Under the pieces are notes generated by a model. It saw only the letters and a program-made list of their open reading frames with translations, did no database searches and had not been told where the DNA came from. Shown here one piece after another: positions 1 through 8,082 of a stretch of DNA of 64,000 bases. Position 1 is the stretch's first letter. Each line of letters starts with the position of its first letter. This stretch comes from an uncultured Clostridia bacterium (GTDB lineage: Bacteria > Bacillota > Clostridia > Christensenellales > CAG-917): NCBI GenBank assembly GCA_944363035.1, contig CALVTS010000001.1, positions 190,691 through 254,690 of the forward strand. The letters are read 5' to 3'. A program made the translations under genes and the position numbers.

Positions 1-1168
1 TTCCGTATGAAACGCCGATAGAAGCCCCGCTCACTCTCCCTCCCGCGACCCCGGAGTAAGGGTTCGCGTTCGCCCTGTTTGCGAAAGTTGACGAGTCTAT
101 CCTGTCCTTCACGTCCAGCGTCAGCATCTTGGAGTACTTCATGACGCCCACCGTGATGCTGTCCTTCCCCACCGCCGCGTCTGTCATGTTGATGACGTTG
201 CCGGTGGCTATGGTCGCGTTGTCCTTCGGCGCGTTGTTCTTGATGGTCTCGTAAAGCTCGCTGTCGGGGTTGAGATAAGTCCCGTTGTCCGTCGCCAGCG
301 TGGACTGCAACGTGGAGTTGTCCCCGTTCACCGTCGCCTGCGGCGCCGCCGTGTCGGTGATGTTGTTGACCTTTATCGTGAAAGTGAAGACGTTGTTCGT
401 CGCTCTCACGCCGCCGCCGACTGCCCAACCATATGCACCTTGATGATTGCCTTGTAGTCCGACGTGCACATATTTGTCTGCACTGTTGAGGGTTATCGTT
501 GCGTTTGCGTCAAGGACCTTGGCGTCGTCTCCGACACCGTCTCCTTGACGATACGTAGACCCTTTGGTGTTCCAGGCAAGACTGGTCCATGCGCTTCCGC
601 TCGATTCGAACGAATATCCCCACATAATTTGGCCGCCTGTAAGAGCCTTGCGTCTGCACCATATTTCCGCCTGATGCCTTGCGCTTACGGAATAGCTGGA
701 ATTGGATATGAACGCAGTGATTGCGCTGGGTATACGGAAGTTGAGCCAGGAAAAGACGTCTGCTGTTTTTGTATCCGCTTGAGCGCCGAAACCGTCGTTT
801 GCGTCCCACGGCCTTCCGCTCCAGTCATAGTTTGATGCACTGCCCGAAGTTGCCGACATGTCTGAGTAGGATTGCAGGTCTGTACTCGCCAAATCAATCG
901 TGACTGTCACCGAGCCGGCATTCTGCGCATGAAGCGCCGCTTGGATCGCGGCAATTACCTCCGCATCGCTGCTGTATGTCCGCCCGTTGACCTTAAGGTA
1001 AGACACCGCCGGAGAATATTCCGCCTCCGCGACCGGTAAGCCGAACCCGCCGCCCATGACTCCCACAGTCAGCACCAGCGCGAATATCAGCGCAAAGCAC
1101 ATCAGCAGCACTACGGCTTTCATGGTTCCGACCAAAAATCTTCTCTGCCCGTTACGGCTGTTACTCAT
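1..1168 (-). CDS. Large exported surface protein, C-terminus outside window
   Basis: The frame is open without a stop from an ATG at 1168 to the left edge, giving at least 389 residues. A Shine-Dalgarno AGAGGTGGGA lies just before the ATG. Residues 1-16 are basic and about 17-37 are strongly hydrophobic (VVLLMCFALIFALVLTVGV), followed by an A-E-A stretch that would suit signal peptidase. The exported part is rich in Ser, Thr, Asn, Gly and Ala with few Cys, as in cell-wall or extracellular repeat proteins of Clostridia. I recognise no domain family in the visible part; any anchor or repeats would be in the missing C-terminus. The gene reads away from the repeat island to its right. Codon use and the intact frame make it a real gene; function is unknown. 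Confidence 0.72.
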   Translation of the reverse strand, partial: MSNSRNGQRRFLVGTMKAVVLLMCFALIFALVLTVGVMGGGFGLPVAEAEYSPAVSYLKVNGRTYSSDAEVIAAIQAALHAQNAGSVTVTIDLASTDLQSYSDMSATSGSASNYDWSGRPWDANDGFGAQADTKTADVFSWLNFRIPSAITAFISNSSYSVSARHQAEIWCRRKALTGGQIMWGYSFESSGSAWTSLAWNTKGSTYRQGDGVGDDAKVLDANATITLNSADKYVHVGLQGNHQGAYGWAVGGGVRATNNVFTFTIKVNNITDTAAPQATVNGDNSTLQSTLATDNGTYLNPDSELYETIKNNAPKDNATIATGNVINMTDAAVGKDSITVGVMKYSKMLTLDVKDRIDSSTFANRANANPYSGVAGGRVSGASIGVSYG

Positions 1169-1384
1169 AATCCCACCTCTCAAAAGCAACTTCCCTTGTC
1201 ACTTCGAAATTTTCTTGAAACTTTCTTCTCCCATGCATATGCGCACCCCTGCGCGCACACACATGATATTCATATGCATGATGATTCTATCACCCTTTCC
1301 CCCTCCTTTCAACCCCCCTCAACCAAAGTTACCCCTCCCCTCCCTCCTTTTAATCTTTCGTTTTACCCTCGTCTCGCTGGTGAA
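1169..1384. other. Pyrimidine-rich gene-free stretch
   Basis: This is the upstream region of the exported-protein gene. The + strand is rich in C and T runs and includes several near-palindromic CATATG-containing words around 1233-1285. No convincing promoter or ORF was found. It runs into the first repeat cassette. Confidence 0.4.
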
Positions 1385-1735
1385 TGTTGTCCCCCCTCCT
1401 CCCCTTCGGGACTCCTCCCCCACTCGGAATAGAGTTCGCTCCTCCTAAAATGCGGGACTTACTTTTTCATAAAGGCGTAAATCGTGCCTTTATGAAAACA
1501 CCTCTTGAAAAAAGTTTGAGTCTCACACTCACATAATCAAGCGGATACCAGTACTTACCGAACATCGCTCGCGGGGCGAGGAGGGCGACTCGACGCGCAC
1601 CGAGCCCGTGTCTACTTAATTTTTCGTCTAGCTTGCGAGATCGCAGATACGCGCCGCGACTTGCAAGAGCGGGCGCAAACGCCCGCTGTGCAAGTTTGGC
1701 TGAGCGGCGCGTAGTTCCGTCTCCGCATAAGTGTA
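1385..1735 (+). repeat. Type I hairpin cassette, copy A
   Basis: About 350 bp shared with 26140-26492 (same strand) and 3258-3590 (opposite strand). Landmarks in order are CTCCCCTTCGGGACTCCTCC, a CATAAAGGC/GCCTTTATG hairpin at about 1470-1495, CACTCACATAATCAAGCGGA, GGCGACTCGACGCGCACC, and a three-tier hairpin at 1651-1710. In that hairpin GCGCCGC pairs GCGGCGC, ACTTGCA pairs TGCAAGT and GCGGGCG pairs CGCCCGC. There is no coding capacity with recognisable homology. The unit ends near the first RAYT-type palindrome. Confidence 0.8.
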
Positions 1736-1819
1736 CGTTGGAATCAAACACACTCCCAATAATTTCCCTACGCCCTTTCGGCGCCGCCCCGCCTCTTATA
1801 TCGACTCCCCTCTTTCCAA

Positions 1820-1890
1820 TTTGGACACATGGGGACGTGTTTATTTTGTCCATTTTTTGGACATTTTAAACACGTCCCCATGTGTCCAAA
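1820..1890. repeat. 71-bp palindrome, copy 1 (REP-like)
   Basis: Perfect 24-bp arms, 1820-1843 and 1867-1890, enclose an inner hairpin TGTCCA-TTTTT-TGGACA with symmetric TTT internal loops. The arm core reads ACACATGGGG here. It is one of two copies spaced about 180 bp apart upstream of the RAYT gene. Confidence 0.9.
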
Positions 1891-2070
1891 ATCGCAATAT
1901 AAATCGCTATCTTTCACTTCTTCATCTTTCCCTCTTTTCCCCTCTCCCCTTTTCTTCCTTATTTCGTCATTTTTCCTCAAAATCCCCACCAAACAGTATC
2001 ATTTCTCATCCCCTCCTCTCCCCCGTTTCCCCCCTCTTCACCCTCTCCATATCGACCTCCATCTTTCCAA

Positions 2071-2141
2071 TTTGGACACTTGGGGACGTGTTTATTTTGT
2101 CCATTTTTTGGACATTTTAAACACGTCCCCAAGTGTCCAAA
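2071..2141. repeat. 71-bp palindrome, copy 2 (REP-like)
   Basis: Same structure as the copy at 1820, but the arm core is ACACTTGGGG with the matching change CCCCAAGTGT on the other arm, so pairing is kept. It ends 5 bp before the -35 box of the transposase promoter. Confidence 0.9.
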
Positions 2142-2146
2142 ATCGC

Positions 2147-2175
2147 TTGACTTTTTTAGATTTATCGCTTATACT
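2147..2175 (+). promoter_or_regulatory. Promoter of the RAYT gene
   Basis: TTGACT (2147-2152), a 17-bp spacer and TATACT (2170-2175). The -35 box begins just after the second palindrome, so a hairpin or bound protein there could affect transcription. The leader is about 20 nt with GAGGTGG before the ATG. Confidence 0.75.
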
Positions 2176-2202
2176 CAACTCATCAAATCTCCGAGGTGGA
2201 CC

Positions 2203-2973
2203 ATGCCCCGTATCTCCCGCAAAGACAACTCTTCACCCTATCTCCATGTCGTCGTCCAAGGCATCGGCAAGGAAAGCATCTTTGCCACAAATTCCCTTAA
2301 ATCCGCCTATCTTGACGACCTCGCGCGCTTCAAAGACGACTACGACGTCAAGATCATCACCTATTGCATCATGAGCAACCACGCCCACATCCTCCTGCGC
2401 ACCCCCTCCGTCGAGGCGGTGATCGCCTTCATGCACCGCGTCAACACCCGCTTCGCCGGCTGGTACAACAAGGTCAACGACCGCGTGGGCTACGTCTTCC
2501 GCAACCGCTATCTCAGCCAGCCCATCTTTGACGACCGTTATGTCATAAACTGCCTGGTGTACATCCACAACAACCCCGTAAAGGTCGGTTTGGTGCAAAA
2601 CGCGGCGGATTACCTATTCTCGGGGTTGCGCTGTTATCTGGATGGCGAAGGCATTGTCGATCTCGATTGCGCCGCCGAGCTTTTTGACGTCTCTCCCCAA
2701 AACCTCCTCGCGATAATGTCCGAAAAGTCCGAGCACGAGGACGGGCTCTGCCCCATCTGGCTGGATCACAAGGAGAGCCCCGCCGCCCGCGACGCTGGCA
2801 TCGCCAACATCCTCAAAAACGCCCGTTGCAACCTTTCCGTCATCAAGCACGACAAAGAGGAGCTCTGCCGCATCATCGACATCTTGCGCGAGAACAACAT
2901 CACCCTCGCCGAAGCCGCGCGACACCTCGGCATCTCCCGCAGCACCATCTACAACGCCCTCACCGGCAAGTGA
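2203..2973 (+). CDS. REP-associated tyrosine transposase (RAYT, Y1_Tnp family)
   Basis: A 256-residue HUH single-strand transposase of the IS200-like Y1 family. The HUH motif is MSNHAHILL at about residues 58-66, and a likely catalytic Tyr lies in the RFAGWYNKV segment some 30 residues later. A conserved YIHNNPVKVG block follows. The C-terminal 40 residues form a helix-turn-helix (EAARHLGISRSTIYNAL), an extension common in RAYTs. The start is ATG 2203: GAGGTGG sits 4 bp upstream, and upstream in-frame ATGs lie inside the palindrome. Two 71-bp palindromes precede it and a third and fourth lie at 14180 and 14413. RAYTs are known in other bacteria to be tied to dispersed palindromic repeats; that it acts on these ones is inferred from position. 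Confidence 0.92.
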   Translation: MPRISRKDNSSPYLHVVVQGIGKESIFATNSLKSAYLDDLARFKDDYDVKIITYCIMSNHAHILLRTPSVEAVIAFMHRVNTRFAGWYNKVNDRVGYVFRNRYLSQPIFDDRYVINCLVYIHNNPVKVGLVQNAADYLFSGLRCYLDGEGIVDLDCAAELFDVSPQNLLAIMSEKSEHEDGLCPIWLDHKESPAARDAGIANILKNARCNLSVIKHDKEELCRIIDILRENNITLAEAARHLGISRSTIYNALTGK

Positions 2974-2983
2974 CCCCCCCCTT

Positions 2984-3251
2984 CGGAGCGTGCTTGAACT
3001 TTACGCACACTTATTCGGGGTGGAGCCTGACTCCCACGTATACTTATTCGGACTGTGTTTGATTTCCACGTACACTTATTCGGAGTGCAACCTGAACTTT
3101 ACGTCTCTTTTTCGGAGACGTGTTTGAACTCCACGTAAACTTATTCGGAGTGGAGCCTGACTTCCACGTAAACTCATTCGAAGCGTGCTTGATTCCCACG
3201 TGAACTTATTCTGGGCGTGTTTGAACTCCACGTTAACTTATTCGAAGACGA
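2984..3251 (+). repeat. Array of ~32-bp repeats (8 units)
   Basis: Eight degenerate head-to-tail units of 32-33 bp. Each starts with TTCGGAG or a close variant and ends with a CCACGTAnACTTA-type tail. Units differ by several bases in the middle. The same unit occurs at 7966-8082, 15083-15120, 15553-15690, 26050-26120, 26500-26580 and 26660-26735. It follows the RAYT stop by 10 bp. Confidence 0.85.
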
Positions 3252-3257
3252 TTTCAC

Positions 3258-3590
3258 GCGCCGCTCAGCCAAACTTGCACAGCGGGCGTTTGCGCCCGCT
3301 CTTGCAAGTCGCGGCGCGTATCTGCGATCTCGCAAGCTAGACGAATAATTAAGTAGACACGGGCTCGGTGCGCGTCGAGTCGCCCTCCTCGCCCCGCGAG
3401 CGACGTTTAGTCTATACTGGTCGCCGCTTGATTATGTGAGTGCGAGATTCAAACTTTTTTCAAGAGGTGTTTTCATAAAGGCGCAATCTGCGCCTTTATG
3501 AAAAAGTATATCCCGCATTTTAGGAGGAATGAACTCTATTCCGAGTGGGGGAGGAGTCCCGAAGGGGAGGAGGGGGTACAATATTACCAT
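3258..3590 (-). repeat. Type I hairpin cassette, copy B
   Basis: Inverted relative to copies A and D. The three-tier hairpin is at 3258-3317, followed by the GCGAGATCGCAGA and GGCGACTCGACG landmarks read in reverse. A near-perfect hairpin (TTCATAAAGGCGCA / TGCGCCTTTATGAA) lies at about 3472-3505. The G-rich end (GGGGAGGAGTCCCGAAGGGG) lies near 3545-3575. Confidence 0.8.
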
Positions 3591-3646
3591 GCTAGGGGAC
3601 GTAAACCCCTTTTAACCAGCCTGAATACGATGAAGAACAAGGAAAA

Positions 3647-3743
3647 GCCTCCCATACGGGCGCTTACGTACACGGGGTCCCCGGGCGAAAATCAAAGATT
3701 TTCGGCTGGGGCAAAAAGTACGCCGCGCGCCCGTATGGGAGGC
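3647..3743. repeat. Nested palindrome, stop-proximal family, copy c
   Basis: Perfect 17-bp arms 3647-3663 and 3727-3743 (GCCTCCCATACGGGCGC and its complement). It is preceded by AAGGAAAA and followed by GTTGACGCAGTTATTCG, the same flanks as in the element at 15709. The loop holds a second hairpin, CGAAAATC-AAA-GATTTTCG, and a CCCC/GGGG pair. The outermost arms of the family are not evident here. Confidence 0.75.
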
Positions 3744-3782
3744 GTTGACGCAGTTATTCGCCCTTTCCAAACGCCAATCCGC

Positions 3783-3906
3783 TGAAAGGCGTCATTTGGA
3801 TGAAGAGCGCGAAAAAGCCTCTGCCGAGAGGCGGAGCTTACTTGATCGTAAGTGAGCATCTACGGCAGAGGCTTTGACAAAGCTATTCGCCAAATGACGC
3901 CTTTCA
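3783..3906 (-). repeat. Nested palindrome, stop-proximal family, copy a; likely terminator
   Basis: Outer arms of 17 bp (3783-3799 and 3890-3906) and inner arms GCCTCTGCCG/CGGCAGAGGC (3817-3826 and 3863-3872) are perfect complements. The apical stem is CTTAC-TTGATC-GTAAG. The right outer arm contains the TGA stop of the leftward acyl-CoA synthetase gene. Read on the - strand the inner stem is followed by TTTTTC, so this copy probably terminates that gene. Confidence 0.8.
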
Positions 3907-5547
3907 GTGGCGCAGTTCGGTCCTCCTGATCTTCCCCGATATAGTCTTCGGCAGTTCGGTCACGAATTCTATGACGCGGGGGTATTTGTAGGGGGCGGTG
4001 AGATGTTTGACGAAGGTCTGGATCTCTTTTTTGAGGTCGTCGGTGCCCTCATAGCCGTTCACAAGGACGATGGTCGCTTTGACGACCTGCCCTCTTGTGG
4101 GATCGGGGACGCCGGTGACGGCGCATTCCAGCACGGCGGGGTGCTCCATGAGCACGCTCTCTATCTCGAAGGGTCCGATGCGGTAGCCGCTGGACTTGAT
4201 GATGTCGTCCGTGCGCCCGACGAAGAAGAGATATCCGTCCTCATCGCGATACGCCATATCCCCGGTGTGATAAAGCCCGTCATGCATGGCACGATACGTG
4301 CTCGCGTTGTCGCGGTAGTATTCGCGGAAGAGCCCGTACGGTCTGCCCTCCGAGATGTCGATGCATATCTCGCCCGGCTCCCCCATCGGAGTCTCGGTGC
4401 CGTCTGCGGACACGAGTTTGAGCTTGTATATCGGGGTGGGCTTGCCCATACTGCCCGGTTTCGGGGTCATACCGACGAGGTTCGCCACCGTGAGCGTGGT
4501 CTCCGTCTGCCCGAATCCCTCCATGAGGGAGTGCCCCGTGGCGGCTTTGAGCTGGTTGAAAACCTCGGGATTGACCGCCTCTCCCGCCGTGGTGATGTAT
4601 TGGAGGGAGGAAAGGTCGTGACGGCTCAGATCCGCCTTTATCATGAAGCGGTAGATGGTGGGCGGCGCGCAGAATGTCGTGATGCGGTATTTTTCTATCA
4701 TCCCGAGCAGCTTTTCCTGGTCGAACTTCTCGAAATCGTAGGTGAACACGCAGGCTCCGCACAGCCATTGACCGTAGAGCTTGCCCCACACGGCTTTGCC
4801 CCATCCCGTCTCGGCGACGGTGAAATGTATCCCGTCCTTCCTGACGTTGTGCCACCATTTCGCGGTGACGAAGTGCGCGAGCGCGTAGGTATGCTCGTGC
4901 GCGGCGATCTTGGGATACGCCGTGGTGCCGGAGGTGAAATACATCAGCATGAGCTCGTCGCGCATGGGCGCGGTGCCGTCCGTTGGACGGGGATACACCT
5001 CGTCAAACGCCTCACATTCGGCGTTGAAGAAATGCCAGCCCTCCCTCCTGCCGACTGCCGAGACCATGACCGTCACCTGCGGACACTTTTTCACCGCGCT
5101 CTCCGCTTCCTCGATGACGTTGCCCGTCGTGGTGCAGATGATGGCTTTGACGCCCGCGGCGTCGAAACGGTACACAAAGTCTTTCTCTTTGAGCTGATCG
5201 GTCGCGGGAATGCTGATGGCGCCTATCTTGTGCAACGCCACGATGATGGGCCAGAATTCCCAATGTCTGCGGAGGACGAGGAGGACTCTGTCCCCCTTGC
5301 CTATGCCGAGGGATCTGAAATAATTCGCCGCCTGCGCAGACTTGCGCATCATGTCCCCGAAAGTGAAGATCCTCTCCTCTCCCTCCGAAGACACCCAGAT
5401 CATGGCTCTTCTCTCCGGCTCCTCGGTGCCGTAGTAATCGACCACGTCGAAGCCGAAATTGAAGTCGTCGGGAGCGTGGAAATCTATCCCCGTCAGTCTC
5501 CCGTTTTCGTCAACTTTTTCGGTCAAAAATCTTTGGTACAGTTCCAT
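3904..5547 (-). CDS. Acyl-CoA synthetase (AMP-forming, medium-chain type)
   Basis: A 547-residue cytoplasmic enzyme of the ANL superfamily that activates a carboxylic acid through an acyl-adenylate to acyl-CoA. Visible motifs are the phosphate loop YFTSGTTAYPK at about 203-213, GFGQTET at 344-350, YHTGD at 426-430, the GRTDDIIKSSGYRIGP hinge at about 444-459 and the catalytic lysine in SGKIRR (K539). Length and motifs match the ACSM/medium-chain branch rather than acetyl-CoA synthetase, but the substrate cannot be read from sequence. The start has AAGGA about 7 bp upstream. The stop codon is inside the stop-proximal palindrome. It lies 235 bp downstream of pckG on the same strand. Confidence 0.9.
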   Translation of the reverse strand: MELYQRFLTEKVDENGRLTGIDFHAPDDFNFGFDVVDYYGTEEPERRAMIWVSSEGEERIFTFGDMMRKSAQAANYFRSLGIGKGDRVLLVLRRHWEFWPIIVALHKIGAISIPATDQLKEKDFVYRFDAAGVKAIICTTTGNVIEEAESAVKKCPQVTVMVSAVGRREGWHFFNAECEAFDEVYPRPTDGTAPMRDELMLMYFTSGTTAYPKIAAHEHTYALAHFVTAKWWHNVRKDGIHFTVAETGWGKAVWGKLYGQWLCGACVFTYDFEKFDQEKLLGMIEKYRITTFCAPPTIYRFMIKADLSRHDLSSLQYITTAGEAVNPEVFNQLKAATGHSLMEGFGQTETTLTVANLVGMTPKPGSMGKPTPIYKLKLVSADGTETPMGEPGEICIDISEGRPYGLFREYYRDNASTYRAMHDGLYHTGDMAYRDEDGYLFFVGRTDDIIKSSGYRIGPFEIESVLMEHPAVLECAVTGVPDPTRGQVVKATIVLVNGYEGTDDLKKEIQTFVKHLTAPYKYPRVIEFVTELPKTISGKIRRTELRH

Positions 5548-5740
5548 ATCCGTTCCTTATTTCCCGCTCTGCGGGATGAATTGAGTCTTGATGTCATCCG
5601 ACGTGCGGAGCCGCCGCCCGAAAGGAGCTCCCCGTACGCCGAGACGCGTTTACGCGCCGTCCGCACAAAAACGCACAAAAGGAAAATCCGACGTTTCCGT
5701 CCGAATTTTCCCCTCATCTTTCAGTATGCGCCGAGCGCGG

Positions 5741-5778
5741 CGTTGGCGGCGCGCCCTCGTGGGCGCGCCACGCCTTTT
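5741..5778. terminator. Strong GC hairpin at the 3' end of pckG
   Basis: GGCGCGCCC-TCGT-GGGCGCGCC (5748-5769) is flanked by a GGCGT/ACGCC pair. The T-tract (CTTTTTG) lies on its + side, so it would act as an intrinsic terminator for rightward transcription entering pckG antisense. For pckG itself it gives a stable 3' hairpin without a U-tract. Confidence 0.5.
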
Positions 5779-5782
5779 TGTC

Positions 5783-7552
5783 TTATTTCAGGTTGTTTTT
5801 CAGAGTGGCGAGCTCGTCCGCAAGCGCCTTGGGCAGCTTGTCGCCGAACTTGGCGTAGAACGCTTCGATGCCCGCGGCGTCCTCTTTCCAGAGCTCTTTG
5901 TCCACGGTGAGGAGGTCTGCGACGTCCTCTGTGGTCATGTCCAGCCCGTTGAGGTCGATGTCCTCGGGACGGGGCACGTAGCCTATGGGAGTCTCCACCG
6001 CTTCCGCCTCGCCTTCGGTGCGTTTCAGGATCCAATCCAGCACGCGGAGGTTGTCGCCGAAGCCGGGCCACAGGAAGTGACCTTCGTCGTCCGTCCTGAA
6101 CCAGTTGACGTTGAAGAATTTGGGCTTCTTGGTGACCTTCTCGCCCATTTCAAGCCAATGAGCGAAGTAATCTCCCATGTTGTAGCCGCAGAAGGGAAGC
6201 ATCGCCATCGGGTCGCGGCGCACCACTCCGACCGCTCCGCTCGCCGCCGCCGTGGTCTCGCTCGCCATGATGGAGCCCACGAACACGCCGTGCGCCCAGT
6301 CGCGCGCTTCGTAAACGAGGGGCGCGGTCTTTGCGCGTCTGCCGCCGAACACTATCGCGTCAAGCGGCACGCCCTGCGGATTTTCGAACTCGGGAGAAAT
6401 GCAGGGGCAGTTCTTCGCGGGAGCGGTGAAACGGGAGTTGGGATGCGCGCCCTTCACGCCGTTTGCTCTGTCCTCTTCCGTCCAGGGATTGCCCTTCCAG
6501 TCGATGGCTTTCTTGGGAGGATTCTTATCCAGCCCTTCCCACCATACGGTGTTGTTTTCGAGGTTGTGCACCACGTTGGTGAATATCGTGCCTTTGCGGG
6601 TGGTGGCAAGCGCGTTGGGGTTAGATTTCGCATTGGTGCCGGGAGCCACGCCGAAGAACCCGTTCTCGGGATTGATGGCGTACAGTCTGCCGTCCGCGCC
6701 CACTCTTATCCACGCGATATCGTCGCCGACCGTGAACACTTTGTATCCCTTCTCGGCAAATTCCTTGGGAGGGATGAGCATGGCGAGATTGGTCTTGCCG
6801 CACGCAGAGGGGAACGCCGCCGCGATATATTTGGTCTCGCCGTTCGGCTTCTCAACGCCCAGGATGAGCATATGCTCTGCGAGCCAACCCTCTTTCCTGC
6901 CCTGATATGAGGCTATGCGGAGCGCGAAGCACTTCTTGCCGAGGAGCACGTTGCCGCCGTAACCGGAATTGACGGACATGATGGTGTTGTCCTCCGGGAA
7001 CTGGCAGATATACCTCTTTTCCTCGTCGAGGTCGGCTTTGGCGTGCAGACCGCGCACGAAATCGTCGCTGTCGCCGAGGGTGTCAAGCACATTCTGTCCC
7101 ACACGGGTCATTATCGCCATGTTGAGCACGACATAAATGCTGTCCGTGAGCTCGATGCCGATCTTGGAGAAAGGCGAACCCACCGCGCCCATGGAGAAGG
7201 GGATGATATACATGGTCCTGCCCTTCATCGCGCCTTTGTAGATGCCTTTGAGCAGTTCGTATGCCTTGTCTTTCTGCATCCAGTTGTTGGTGGGACCGGC
7301 GTCCTCTTCCTTCTCGGTGCAGATGAAGGTGCGCCCCTCGACGCGCGCAACGTCGTTGACGGCGGTGCGATGCAGATAGCACCCGGGCAAAAGCTCCTGA
7401 TTGAGCTTGATCATCTCGCCCGTGGAGCAGGCTTCTGCGCGAAGAGACTCGAGCTGTTCCTCGCTGCCGTCGATGAGCACCACTTTGTCGGGAGCGCAAA
7501 GCGCTATGCTTTCATCGATGAACTTCTGAACGCCTTTGTTTTCAAATTTCAT
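5783..7552 (-). CDS. pckG: Phosphoenolpyruvate carboxykinase (GTP)
   Basis: A 589-residue cytoplasmic enzyme interconverting oxaloacetate + GTP and PEP + CO2 + GDP. The kinase-1a loop with the reactive cysteine is FPSACGKTN at about 247-255 (Cys251). Other family blocks are NSGYGGN near 195, FTVGDDIAWI, HPNSRFTAPA and VFGGRR. Length matches bacterial GTP-dependent enzymes. The start at 7552 is set by GGAGGTAG five bases upstream; the frame stays open upstream but lacks such a site. The gene has its own promoter (7777-7805) and a leader of about 220 nt containing a 12-bp hairpin. In fermenting Clostridia PEPCK commonly runs in the anaplerotic direction; that is inference here. Confidence 0.96.
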   Translation of the reverse strand: MKFENKGVQKFIDESIALCAPDKVVLIDGSEEQLESLRAEACSTGEMIKLNQELLPGCYLHRTAVNDVARVEGRTFICTEKEEDAGPTNNWMQKDKAYELLKGIYKGAMKGRTMYIIPFSMGAVGSPFSKIGIELTDSIYVVLNMAIMTRVGQNVLDTLGDSDDFVRGLHAKADLDEEKRYICQFPEDNTIMSVNSGYGGNVLLGKKCFALRIASYQGRKEGWLAEHMLILGVEKPNGETKYIAAAFPSACGKTNLAMLIPPKEFAEKGYKVFTVGDDIAWIRVGADGRLYAINPENGFFGVAPGTNAKSNPNALATTRKGTIFTNVVHNLENNTVWWEGLDKNPPKKAIDWKGNPWTEEDRANGVKGAHPNSRFTAPAKNCPCISPEFENPQGVPLDAIVFGGRRAKTAPLVYEARDWAHGVFVGSIMASETTAAASGAVGVVRRDPMAMLPFCGYNMGDYFAHWLEMGEKVTKKPKFFNVNWFRTDDEGHFLWPGFGDNLRVLDWILKRTEGEAEAVETPIGYVPRPEDIDLNGLDMTTEDVADLLTVDKELWKEDAAGIEAFYAKFGDKLPKALADELATLKNNLK

Positions 7553-7605
7553 TTCTACCTCCGACGCACGGACGACTCGCCCGCGCAGTTTTTGATTCGT
7601 ATTTG

Positions 7606-7647
7606 CGGGGCGTATCCCGAGACTCGCATAAAAGGATATGCGCCCCG
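7606..7647 (-). promoter_or_regulatory. Hairpin in the long pckG leader
   Basis: CGGGGCGTATCC (7606-7617) pairs with GGATA-TG-CGCCCCG (7634-7647), a 12-bp stem with a 2-nt bulge, about 50 nt upstream of the pckG ribosome-binding site. It matches no riboswitch I know. Confidence 0.4.
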
Positions 7648-7776
7648 TTGAAACGCCGTTTGCCACTTGCGCTCACGCCCTCGCACAAAGGGGACGATCG
7701 CTCACGCACGAGCGCGCGCTTATCTTATATACATTATCGCCGCATATCGCGCGCTACGCGCTCGTATCAGTAATAA

Positions 7777-7805
7777 ATGATACAACCCTTTCCTCCGCCT
7801 GTCAA
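7777..7805 (-). promoter_or_regulatory. Promoter of pckG
   Basis: On the - strand TTGACA (7800-7805), a 17-bp spacer and TATCAT (7777-7782). Transcription would start near 7770, leaving a leader of about 220 nt before the ATG at 7552. Confidence 0.7.
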
Positions 7806-7965
7806 TCAAAACCTTTTCCCACCGCACCGCGACAGATCCGAGACAATTTATGGAGGTAAATCCCCTGACACGGAAGTGTACCCCCTCCTCACTATACCCC
7901 ACAAAATCACCTTTGGTGATATTTGCGGGGACCCCGGGTTCGGGACTCCACTCCCTCCCCCCGTG

Positions 7966-8082
7966 AACTCATTCGAAGACGTGTTTGATTCCCACGTACA
8001 CTTATTCGGAGAGTATCTGACTCCCACTTACACTTATTCGGAGACGTGAGGTTCAAGCACGCTCCGAATAAGTATATGGCGT
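7966..8082. repeat. Array of ~32-bp repeats with an inversion
   Basis: Two rightward units are followed by one inverted unit. At the junction CTTATTCGGAG (8033-8043) faces CTCCGAATAAG (8062-8072), forming an 11-bp-arm palindrome. The unit sequence is the same as at 2984-3251. There is no hairpin cassette at this site. Confidence 0.8.

Noticed and set aside
1385-3590. tRNA, 6S or other known structural RNA within the hairpin cassettes
   Set aside because: No acceptor/T-arm pattern or known RNA consensus could be matched; the hairpin is repeated with swapped stems, which fits a repeat family better.
3498-3785. Possible 95-residue protein within the repeat island
   Set aside because: Composed entirely of repeat-cassette and palindrome sequence; other copies of the cassette do not keep the frame.
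3783-3906. Integron attC site
   Set aside because: The element folds as a long nested palindrome but lacks the GTTRRRY/RYYYAAC core boxes and there is no integrase or gene cassette array.
3907-5910. Long open frame on the + strand antisense to the acyl-CoA synthetase
   Set aside because: It mirrors the GC-rich third positions of the real gene, has no family motifs and no ribosome-binding site, and continues into pckG antisense.
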